A stretch of 41,948 nt of DNA from Acidobacteriota bacterium (GTDB lineage Bacteria; Acidobacteriota; Terriglobia; Acidiferrales; UBA7541), in the NCBI GenBank assembly GCA_018268785.1, contig JAFDVY010000022.1, positions 1 through 41,948 on the forward strand, read 5' to 3'. The position numbers and the translations under genes were made by a program. The notes beneath the pieces were generated by a model. That model made no database searches. It was not told the origin of the DNA and was given only the letters and a program-made list of their open reading frames with translations. How positions within the stretch are numbered: position 1 is the stretch's first letter; each line of letters begins with the position of its first letter. Positions 34,752 through 41,948 of the stretch are shown piece after piece.

Positions 34752-35055
34752 GCCGTCTGCCTTGTCGTTTTGAGTTAGTTTCGCGCGCGCGATTTCCTTG
34801 AGTTTAGCTGTCAAATCTTCCTACTCGCTCACTGCGGAGGCGGGCAGGATAAGCCGGGGTACCTCGGCCCCTCAGCGGAGCGCCCCGGCTCTATTTTTTC
34901 TGAATTTCTTGGCCGAACTTTTTTCTTCGGCCCGTTGTATTCCTCGCACGCCTGTCCTTTAGGTCAGGCGACAATTTCCCTCCCTTCAGCCATCATCGTT
35001 TCACCCAGCTCGGCGCGCCTTTTCGCGCGTCCAACAAATTTTCTGAGGGAAGACC
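34752..35055. other. Intergenic region with consecutive stem-loops
   Basis: This 304-bp spacer between the PilZ and pentapeptide genes has no coding frame of note. It contains the terminator-like hairpin at 34852-34899, then GGCCGAA/TTCGGCC (34911-34932, loop CTTTTTTC), then CGCCTG/CAGGCG (34949-34970, extendable past one T-T mismatch). The last two lie upstream of the pentapeptide gene and may be in its leader or overlap its promoter. Confidence 0.5.
34852..34899 (+). terminator. Rho-independent terminator after PilZ gene
   Basis: AGCCGGGG (34852-34859) pairs with CCCCGGCT (34883-34890); the 23-nt interior can form a short secondary stem. A T-tract (CTATTTTTT, 34891-34899) follows. The site is about 100 nt after the PilZ stop on the same strand. 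Confidence 0.6.
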
Positions 35056-37377
35056 ATGCCGGATTCGCCGGCACGAAACAATTTTGAAGCCCTGCGCAGA
35101 CTCGCCCACGATCCGGGAACGGAGCGCATGGCCACAAAAGAAGAATTAGTCGGGCTGCTCGAACGCGGCGCGGAAACTCCGTTGCCCTCGCCGGAACTTG
35201 CGCAAACGCAAGTTGTGCCTGCGCCGATCGCCGCCGCGCCTGCGCCGATCGCGCAAGTCGCGAACCAATCTGTCGCGCCTGTTCAAAGCGCCGAAAAAAT
35301 GCCAGTCGCAAAAATTCCCATGCAAGAAACCATCCCGGCAAAAACAGAGAAAAAAGAATTGAAAGAAAAGGAATTTAGAGAAAAAGAAATTGGAGAAAAA
35401 GAAATTGCGCCGGCGCGCGCGATTCCGATTCCCGATGAGGAAAGCCACGATCCGGGAACGCAACTCGATCTGGTGGAACTCGCCGCCATTCTCGATCAGC
35501 ACAGAATTTGGGTCGAATCCGGCGGAGACGAAGGAACGAAGGCCGATCTCAGCGGCGTGAATCTCGAAAGCGCGGATTTGACCGGCGTGAATCTGCAGGG
35601 TGCGATTTTGCAGCGCGCGAATCTGCGCAACTCGGATCTTTCGATGGCGAATTTGCGCGGCGCATCGCTGGTTCAGGCGGATTTGTGCAACGCGAATCTG
35701 CTCGGCGCGGAATTGCGCGGCGCGAATTTAATGGGTGCAACGTTATACGGTGCGGAAGGTTTGTGGCTCGGCAGGCTGGGCGGCGCGAATTTGTACGATG
35801 CGATGCTGCCGGAAACGATTTCGTCGATCGACGGATCGAAAGCGGTTTGGGAGGCGACGAGAACGGCGCGCTGGTTTTACTTTTTGATGTTGAGTGCGAG
35901 CGCACTCTGTTGCCTGGTCGTGGCGACGACTTCGGACGCGCGCCTGATTCTGGACGGCTCGACAATTCCGATTCGACGGCTCGGGAATTTGCTGCCGATC
36001 AATGCGTTTTATCTGATTGCGCCGATTGCCCTGCTGACGATTTTTGTGCGCTTTCAGTTTTTGCTGCTGCGCGTCTGGAGCAGCATGGCGGCGCTGCCCG
36101 CGGTTTTTCAGGACGGACAAACGGTCGAACGCGAAGGGCCGTGGTATTTGATGGGACTGGTGCGGCGGCATTTCCGCTGGCTGCGCGAAGCGAAGACGCC
36201 GGTGTCGCTTTTGGAAAACGTGATGGCCACACTTTTGGCGTACTGGGTTGTTCCCGCGACGATCGCGTTGATTTGGATGCGCTATCTGGTGCGGCAGGAT
36301 TTGCGCGGATCGGCTCTGCACGTTTTGTTTTTTGCGCTGAGCGTGAGCGTCGCAACGGGATTGCCCGCGGTGGTCAGTCGCGTCGTGAAGCCCGGAGAAA
36401 TTCGGCGGCCCAGCTCGAAGAGCATTTTGAAACTGGCGTTCGTGACGATGCGCATTCCAGTTGCGGCGGGACTCGTTCTGCTGCTGCTTTCGTTCGGCGT
36501 GATGTGGGGCGTACCGGCGGAAACGGAAGCATCGAAGAGATATTTCAGCGGAAGCCCGCGCCGCTGGGTTGCGGAAGGCTTCCGGTTTGTCGGCTACCGG
36601 CCTTACGCGGATTTGATTGAATCGTCGCTGGTGCAGCCGCGCAGCAAAGGCGAAGCTGCTTCGGAAGACGGCGCAAAATTGAATGAAGGAAGTTTGCGTT
36701 ACGCGCGCGCTTACCGGGCGTATTTGCCGAACGCGAGATTGTGGCGCGGCGATTTGGTGGGCGCGTATTTGACGGAATCGGATCTGCATGGATCGAATTT
36801 GCGCGAAGCGAAGATGCGCGACGCCGTGCTGGATCACACGAATCTGGAAAAGGCCACGCTGATTTCCGCGGATGGAACGTCCGCAAATCTGACGGGCGCA
36901 AATTTGCGCGGCGCCGATTTTACCTATGCCGTCTTTCCGCAGGCCTCTTTTGCGAACGCCAAGCTCGAAGGAGCTTCGCTCTACGGCGCGAATCTGCAGC
37001 AGACAAAATGGTTGCGGGCGGACTTGACGCGAACGGATGTACGCGACACGCAGATGCAAAGCGCGAACCTATCGCTATCGAATCTTGAACTGGCGGATTT
37101 TTCCGGCGCGAAGCTGAACGGCGCGTCGCTTTCCGGAGCGCAGATGAAAGGAACGATTTTCCTGGGCACAGATTTGCGCGCCGCCGATCTGCGAGGAGCC
37201 ATCTTCACCGGAACGGTTTTGCGAGATGCGATTCTGGAAGGCGCAAAACTGGATGGCGCCGATCTGCACGGCGCGCTCGGACTCACCGCCACGCAAGTGT
37301 GCTCGACGGCAAGTTTTGCCGACGCCCAATTCGATCCCGACGTGCAAGCCGCCGTACAAGCCCTCTGCAAGCGTTAA
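35056..37377 (+). CDS. Membrane-split pentapeptide-repeat protein
   Basis: This encodes 773 residues. ATG 35056 has GAGGGAAG upstream. Residues 1-95 are Ala/Pro-rich; 96-117 are a Lys/Glu run. A capping motif '[19 protein letters not shown]' (142-160) leads into the first A(D/N)LxX pentapeptide block (about 160-235: '[18 protein letters not shown]'). Then about five membrane helices (near 274-292, 312-338, 387-409, 420-440, 466-485) with a basic loop interrupt it, and a second, longer pentapeptide block follows (about 560-741: '[13 protein letters not shown]', '[13 protein letters not shown]'). The two right-handed beta helices would lie on the cytoplasmic side or on opposite sides, depending on helix count. 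Function is unknown; a membrane scaffold is likelier than a quinolone-resistance (Qnr-type) role. Confidence 0.9.
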   Translation: MPDSPARNNFEALRRLAHDPGTERMATKEELVGLLERGAETPLPSPELAQTQVVPAPIAAAPAPIAQVANQSVAPVQSAEKMPVAKIPMQETIPAKTEKKELKEKEFREKEIGEKEIAPARAIPIPDEESHDPGTQLDLVELAAILDQHRIWVESGGDEGTKADLSGVNLESADLTGVNLQGAILQRANLRNSDLSMANLRGASLVQADLCNANLLGAELRGANLMGATLYGAEGLWLGRLGGANLYDAMLPETISSIDGSKAVWEATRTARWFYFLMLSASALCCLVVATTSDARLILDGSTIPIRRLGNLLPINAFYLIAPIALLTIFVRFQFLLLRVWSSMAALPAVFQDGQTVEREGPWYLMGLVRRHFRWLREAKTPVSLLENVMATLLAYWVVPATIALIWMRYLVRQDLRGSALHVLFFALSVSVATGLPAVVSRVVKPGEIRRPSSKSILKLAFVTMRIPVAAGLVLLLLSFGVMWGVPAETEASKRYFSGSPRRWVAEGFRFVGYRPYADLIESSLVQPRSKGEAASEDGAKLNEGSLRYARAYRAYLPNARLWRGDLVGAYLTESDLHGSNLREAKMRDAVLDHTNLEKATLISADGTSANLTGANLRGADFTYAVFPQASFANAKLEGASLYGANLQQTKWLRADLTRTDVRDTQMQSANLSLSNLELADFSGAKLNGASLSGAQMKGTIFLGTDLRAADLRGAIFTGTVLRDAILEGAKLDGADLHGALGLTATQVCSTASFADAQFDPDVQAAVQALCKR

Positions 37378-37508
37378 TTCAAAAAAAATCAGCGCTTTCA
37401 CTCTACTAGTGCGTGCAAAACAGGTGTATAGTTGGCGCCATTTCGCAGGTAAAAGAGAAGCCCCCAGGTCAGGTTTTCTCCGCTGCGCCATCTTCAGGGG
37501 GACGTGTC

Positions 37509-40500
37509 ATGACACACATCTATGGGAGCAGTTTGCGTTTTGCGAGGCAAAAAGCAAGACATGCGATCGGGTTGTGGGCTCTGTTGGCTGTGTTCACGGC
37601 GGTGGCGGCGGGGCAATCGACGAGTCAATTGAATGGCAGCGTTTCCGACCCGTCCAATGCAAGCGTGGCCGGGGCGAAAATTACGTTGACCGAAACGGCG
37701 ACGGGGTTGCAGCGGATCACCGCCAGCAACGCTGCAGGGTTCTACCAGTTCCTCGAAATGCCTCCGGGCACCTACCGGCTGGAAGCGACAGCCAGTGGAT
37801 TTGCGTCTTTTGTGGATCCAAACGTCAAGCTGGTGGTCAAGACGCCATCCACGATAAACATTCAGCTTCAGATCAGCCGTTTGGCGACAGAGGTTATTAC
37901 CGTGGATAGCCAAACACCGCTGATCAACAGCACCGATGCGTCGATAGGCAATACGATTGAACAGAACCAAATCGAGGAATTGCCCATCGCGGACCGCAAC
38001 GTGGTGCAGTTGCTGAGCCTTCAAGCGGGCGTGGCGTACCTGGGTAACGAACTGGATCGAGATAAGGACACGCGGAGCGGCGCGGTGAATGGCACGCGCA
38101 GCGATCAATCGAACGTGACGCTGGATGGGATCGGGGTGAACGACCAGAATAATGGCTACGCGTTCAGCAGCGTGCTGAACATCCCTCCAGATTCAGTTCA
38201 AGAATTCCGCGTGACCACGGCAAATTCGAATGCGGACTCCGGCTATTCCAGCGGCGCGCAGGTTGCCATGGTGACCAAGAGCGGCACGAATGAGTTTCAC
38301 GGCTCGCTCTATGAGTACAACCGCAACACGATTTTCAGCGCCAACGATACCTTCCTGAAGGCGTCGCAATTGGGGAATGGCCAATCCAATACCGCGCCGA
38401 AGCTTTCGCGCAACGTGTTTGGAGTTACCCTGGGGGGACCGATCAAGAAGAATCGCCTCTTCTTCTTTGCCAATTACGAAGGACGACGCGACGCCGAGGG
38501 CAGCAGCATATTGCGGACGGTGCCAAGTGCTACGCTGCGCGCGGGCGATCTTGTGTACCAATGTGCAGACCCGACTCAGTGTCCCGGCGGTACGGTCAAC
38601 GGTGTTACTGGGGTAGCGCCAGGCGACTACGCGCTCGGGCCAACGCAGATCAAGCAGATCGATCCTCTCGGAATCGGCGTCAGTCAGGCCGTTCTGAGCG
38701 TTCTGCAACAATATCCAGGAGCCAATGAGAATGTAGGAGACGGCAGAAACACTTTGGGCTTTCGGTTTGGACCGGCTGTGGACCGCGGCTTTAACACGTA
38801 CATTGTGCGGGCCGATTACCGCTTGACGGCTAGTGGATCCCAAAGCCTGTTTCTGCGTGGGCAGACACAAAATTTCAAGCAACCTGGAGCGCCAGAATTC
38901 CCTGGCCAAGGGGCGGCGACGACAGGGCTGGACGACAGCAAGGGCTTGACGGTCGGACTGACTTCCATCCTGTCTCCTAGACTGAACAACGATCTGCGCT
39001 GGGGTTTCATTCGCCAGGGAGGTCAAAGCGCCGGCTCATCGCTGAATCCGGGGGTTTTTCTCAATGGAATCGACAACCTCGTTCCGTTTACCCGGTCGAC
39101 CAGTTTCTTTGTTCCCGTCAACCAGTTCACTGACAATTTGAGCTGGGAGCGAGGAAATCACACGCTTCAATTCGGCACGGATTTGTTTCTAATTCGCAAC
39201 AACCATATCAGCTACGCGAACTCCTTTTCAGATGTTCAAACCAATGCGGTGTATCTCAACACCGGCGGAATCGCCAATACTTCCAGTCCTTTAGATCCGG
39301 CAAACAACATAAACCCTGCGACGAATCAGCCCTATCCAGCGGTGGACAGCAACTTCGGCCCGAACTACGACAGTGCCGCGACCATCATCCTGGGCATTTT
39401 TCCCGAGGGAGACGGAATTTATAATTTTTCGCGTGACGGCAGCGCTTTGGGCCAAGGGACGCCGATCAAGCGGCGTTATGCGATCAATGACTATGAATTT
39501 TTTGCGCAGGACAGCTGGCGAATCAGGCCACACTTGACCTTGACGTACGGCCTTCGCTGGGTTCTGGAAGCCCCACCTTACGAAACCAATGGGTATCAAG
39601 TCTCTCCTTGTGTCCAGGCGGCGGGAGGTGGCTGCTCGAACCAAAACGTCGCAGACTGGTTTAATCACAGTGCGCAACTGGCCGCGCAGGGGCAACCAGC
39701 AAATAATGCAGGGGAACTCTCGTTTGTACTCGGTGGACCGAGAAATAGCGGTCCGGGCCTATGGAACTGGGACCGCAAGAATTTTTCACCCCGTGTGGCT
39801 GTAGCCTGGTCTCCGGACACCGGCAGCGGATGGATATCAAAGATCTTTGGCAAGAAAGACCAGTTCTCCGTTCGTGGTGGGTACAACATCATGTACGACC
39901 ACTTCGGAATCCCCATCGTGAACAGCTTTGACCAGCACGGCTCGTTCGGCCTCTCGACCGTTCTCGGAAATCCTGCGGGCGTTGTTTCCCCGTCGAACGC
40001 GCCACGATTTACGTGCCTCACTCCGGGCTCTGGCAACCAGTCCTGTTTGCCTGACCCCTGCCCATCCCTCAACGGCCCGGGCTGTTTGTTTGGACCCGCG
40101 CCGACGGGTGGTTTCCCCTATACGCCGGGCAATACGGCGTTTGCCATTAACTGGGGACTGGACCAAACGCTGAAGACGCCTTACGCACACGTTTTTAATT
40201 TCTCGATTTCGCGGCAAATCACCTCGCGTTCCTCGCTGCAAATATCGTATGTCGGGACAATCGCCCGGCGCCTGCCGATGCAGGTCGATCTGGCGATGCC
40301 CACCAATTTGAAAGATGCGACGAGCGGCATGACGTATTTTCAGGCGGCGACCATGCTCTCGAAGGCGGCGGCCACTGGTACGGACGTGAGTCAGATTCAG
40401 CCCATACCGTTTTTCGAGAATGTTTTTCCTGGCTGGGCCAGCGTGACCCAGAGCCAACTGCAAAACCAGAACCTTGCTTGCGCTCCGGGGGCGCTTCCCG

Positions 40501-41501
40501 CCAGTCCTTCCGCCACACAAGCGATTTATGAACTGTGGAACTGCTACCCGCATAACGAAACGTTCGCTCTATTCCAAATGGACCTTCCGAGTTCGATCAC
40601 TCAGGTGAACGTTCCGAACAGCAAGTTCGGGCCTTATGCCTTCTTCCACGACCAGTTCAGCTCGCTCTATGCCTGGCGCAACATCGGCACTTCGGACTAC
40701 AACGCGCTGCAGGTGACTTACAACGTGCGCTGGACGGGGAACCTGCAGGGGCAGTTCAACTATACGTTTTCAAAATCGTTGGACGAGGCTTCGGCGGCGG
40801 AACGAATTGGTCCGTATGAAGGAACCGGCGGAACGGGGAACGATCTGAATGGCGGCGGCATCGTTATCAATTCCTGGGACCCGTTGTCTTTGCGCGGGCT
40901 GTCGGATTTCAACGCTTTCCATCAGATCAACGCCAACTTGATCGACGAGCTGCCCTTTGGCAAGGGGCGCAAGCTGGCCGGAAATGCAGGCCCCGTGCTG
41001 AATGCTTTGATTGGCGGGTGGAAGGTTTCGGGGATTTTCCGGTGGACAAGCGGATTCCCCATTACCGTGAACAATGGTTTCACGTGGGCGACGAATTGGA
41101 ACATCGAGGGAGACGCGATGCTCAATGGCCCGCTTCCCAAGGCAACGAACCCAAGGCATGCCATCGTCAATGGCCAGGACATTGGCCCGGACATCTTTGC
41201 CGATCCGGCGGCGGCGCAAGCCGCGTTTCGCCCGGAGTGGCCGGGCGAATCCGGGGTCCGCAACAACATCATTGGCGACGGGATGTTCAACGTCGATACG
41301 GGAGTCAGCAAAAGCATCTCGCTTGGTGAATCCAGAAGGCTGGAATTCAGCTGGCAGGCGTTTAATGCTTTCAACTCGGTGCGTTACGATGTGCGGAGCG
41401 CACAACCTACGCTTTCCTCCGACGCGGCTCATTTTGGGAAATATCTATCAACGCTGACCACGCCCCGGTTCATGCAGTTCGCGCTGCGGTTTGCATTCTG
41501 A
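37509..41501 (+). CDS. Oar-like TonB-dependent receptor with carboxypeptidase-regulatory-like N-terminus
   Basis: This encodes 1330 residues. ATG 37509 is preceded by AGGGGGA at 7 nt; the frame extends upstream to 37413 but lacks a signal sequence there. The signal peptide is about 1-34 ('LLAVFTAVAAGQS'). Residues 36-125 form a CarboxypepD_reg-like beta-sandwich ('LNGSVSDPSNASVAGAKITL', 'YQFLEMPPGTYRLEATASGF'). The plug follows ('QIEELPIADRNVVQLLSLQA', 'VAMVTKSGTNEFHGSLYEYN'), then a large beta-barrel ending in phenylalanine ('MQFALRFAF'), as outer-membrane proteins do. It sits in the outer membrane for TonB-powered uptake or export of large substrates. The substrate is not predictable; no TonB/ExbBD genes are nearby. 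A strong terminator follows. Confidence 0.93.
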   Translation: MTHIYGSSLRFARQKARHAIGLWALLAVFTAVAAGQSTSQLNGSVSDPSNASVAGAKITLTETATGLQRITASNAAGFYQFLEMPPGTYRLEATASGFASFVDPNVKLVVKTPSTINIQLQISRLATEVITVDSQTPLINSTDASIGNTIEQNQIEELPIADRNVVQLLSLQAGVAYLGNELDRDKDTRSGAVNGTRSDQSNVTLDGIGVNDQNNGYAFSSVLNIPPDSVQEFRVTTANSNADSGYSSGAQVAMVTKSGTNEFHGSLYEYNRNTIFSANDTFLKASQLGNGQSNTAPKLSRNVFGVTLGGPIKKNRLFFFANYEGRRDAEGSSILRTVPSATLRAGDLVYQCADPTQCPGGTVNGVTGVAPGDYALGPTQIKQIDPLGIGVSQAVLSVLQQYPGANENVGDGRNTLGFRFGPAVDRGFNTYIVRADYRLTASGSQSLFLRGQTQNFKQPGAPEFPGQGAATTGLDDSKGLTVGLTSILSPRLNNDLRWGFIRQGGQSAGSSLNPGVFLNGIDNLVPFTRSTSFFVPVNQFTDNLSWERGNHTLQFGTDLFLIRNNHISYANSFSDVQTNAVYLNTGGIANTSSPLDPANNINPATNQPYPAVDSNFGPNYDSAATIILGIFPEGDGIYNFSRDGSALGQGTPIKRRYAINDYEFFAQDSWRIRPHLTLTYGLRWVLEAPPYETNGYQVSPCVQAAGGGCSNQNVADWFNHSAQLAAQGQPANNAGELSFVLGGPRNSGPGLWNWDRKNFSPRVAVAWSPDTGSGWISKIFGKKDQFSVRGGYNIMYDHFGIPIVNSFDQHGSFGLSTVLGNPAGVVSPSNAPRFTCLTPGSGNQSCLPDPCPSLNGPGCLFGPAPTGGFPYTPGNTAFAINWGLDQTLKTPYAHVFNFSISRQITSRSSLQISYVGTIARRLPMQVDLAMPTNLKDATSGMTYFQAATMLSKAAATGTDVSQIQPIPFFENVFPGWASVTQSQLQNQNLACAPGALPASPSATQAIYELWNCYPHNETFALFQMDLPSSITQVNVPNSKFGPYAFFHDQFSSLYAWRNIGTSDYNALQVTYNVRWTGNLQGQFNYTFSKSLDEASAAERIGPYEGTGGTGNDLNGGGIVINSWDPLSLRGLSDFNAFHQINANLIDELPFGKGRKLAGNAGPVLNALIGGWKVSGIFRWTSGFPITVNNGFTWATNWNIEGDAMLNGPLPKATNPRHAIVNGQDIGPDIFADPAAAQAAFRPEWPGESGVRNNIIGDGMFNVDTGVSKSISLGESRRLEFSWQAFNAFNSVRYDVRSAQPTLSSDAAHFGKYLSTLTTPRFMQFALRFAF

Positions 41502-41508
41502 GGCATTG

Positions 41509-41540
41509 AAACGGCGAGGCTTCGGCCTCGCCGTTTTCTT
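41509..41540. terminator. UUCG-tetraloop bidirectional terminator
   Basis: AAACGGCGAGGC (41509-41520) and GCCTCGCCGTTT (41525-41536) form a perfect 12-bp stem closed by a TTCG tetraloop. A-rich and T-rich flanks allow termination on both strands. It is 7 nt after the receptor stop codon. Confidence 0.9.
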
Positions 41541-41678
41541 TTGAGACTACTGCGCGGGGAATTTGGTTATTGGTTCCCAATAGTTGGTTGTCCCTTCTTC
41601 GGTCTGTTTCTCCAACATGGTAAGTATCGTCGGCGTACCCTCTGTGCTGGTATATTGTGGAAATCGGCGGAGGGAAGA

Positions 41679-41948
41679 ATGGTTCGAATCCTAGTTTTGT
41701 TGTCCTTTTTTCTGGTTTTTGGTCAGGCAGAGCGGGCCCAAACGGCTTCGGACCCCGTAGCGCTGGCGATTGAGCGAGGCGACCTGTACCAATCCAAGCA
41801 TAAGTACGACCTGGCGCTGGTGGCCTATCAGACGGCGGACAAACTTGCGCATCACCAATCGGCGGCCTGCATTCTGAAAATTGCGATTGTGGAGAAAAAA
41901 CTGGGAGATTTTTCTTCCGCGCTTGACGACACGAAGAAAGCAATCAAG
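41679..41948 (+). CDS. Exported TPR-like protein, 3' truncated by window end
   Basis: Ninety codons are visible from ATG 41679, which has GGAGGG 4-5 nt upstream. The N-terminus 'MVRILVLLSFFLVFGQAERA' is a signal peptide (probable cut after 'RA' or 'ERA'). The rest is helical and resembles tetratricopeptide repeats: 'AIERGDLYQSKHKYDLALVA' then 'EKKLGDFSSALDDTKKAIK'. The gene continues beyond the window. A periplasmic or secreted scaffold role is usual for such proteins; nothing more specific can be said. Confidence 0.8.
   Translation, partial: MVRILVLLSFFLVFGQAERAQTASDPVALAIERGDLYQSKHKYDLALVAYQTADKLAHHQSAACILKIAIVEKKLGDFSSALDDTKKAIK

Noticed and set aside
35508-36620. Long plus-strand ORF (370 codons) inside the pentapeptide gene
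   Set aside because: It is a frame shadow caused by the repetitive GC-rich pentapeptide codons; the in-frame pentapeptide protein explains the region.

Overview
The window looks like chromosomal DNA of an acidobacterium (Acidobacteriota, probably Terriglobia-like). This is inferred from four things: an Oar-like TonB-dependent receptor with a carboxypeptidase-regulatory-like N-terminus, a giant exported Asp-box/IPT protein with the C-terminal tail style common in that phylum, a density of sensor kinases, and moderately high G+C. No plasmid, phage, IS or CRISPR hallmark was seen. All functions are read from sequence motifs by eye; no database search was run.

Layout. (1) 1-5549, plus strand: two tandem PYROXD2/CrtI-like FAD oxidoreductases (the first cut by the window edge), a class III PLP aminotransferase and a 1-pyrroline-5-carboxylate dehydrogenase. 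A convergent APC amino-acid permease (5546-6952, minus) overlaps the last stop codon, so this block looks like amino-acid catabolism and uptake. (2) 7078-9965, plus: GT2 glycosyltransferase, galE and a SAM methyltransferase, a small glycan cassette. It converges on two tandem paralogous polytopic GT-C-like membrane proteins (9979-13512, minus), preceded on the same strand by an S10 serine carboxypeptidase and a HAD phosphatase. (3) 16000-17427: aspartate kinase. (4) 17443-26154: a signalling block. A tight minus-strand operon encodes a receiver-flavoprotein fusion (thioredoxin-reductase-like but lacking its redox cysteine pair), a CNB-domain histidine kinase and a small UBP-type zinc-finger protein. 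It is followed by tRNA-His, a HisKA_3 kinase with its LuxR-type regulator, and a hybrid kinase. (5) 26335-33180: a 1706-residue exported Asp-box/IPT protein whose C-terminal domain is split by membrane helices, and a convergent unknown lipoprotein. (6) 33181-35055: gene-poor DNA with a G-quadruplex-type tandem repeat, several stem-loops and a promoter-like site, around a 110-residue PilZ protein with a TTG start. (7) 35056-41948: a pentapeptide-repeat protein interrupted by about five membrane helices, an Oar-like TonB-dependent receptor with a UUCG-loop terminator, and the start of an exported TPR-like protein.

The best candidate for an under-described system is the 17443-20832 operon: receiver, pseudo-thioredoxin reductase, CNB kinase and UBP finger, apparently translationally coupled. 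Next are the membrane-split pentapeptide protein and the split-domain C-terminus of the giant exported protein.
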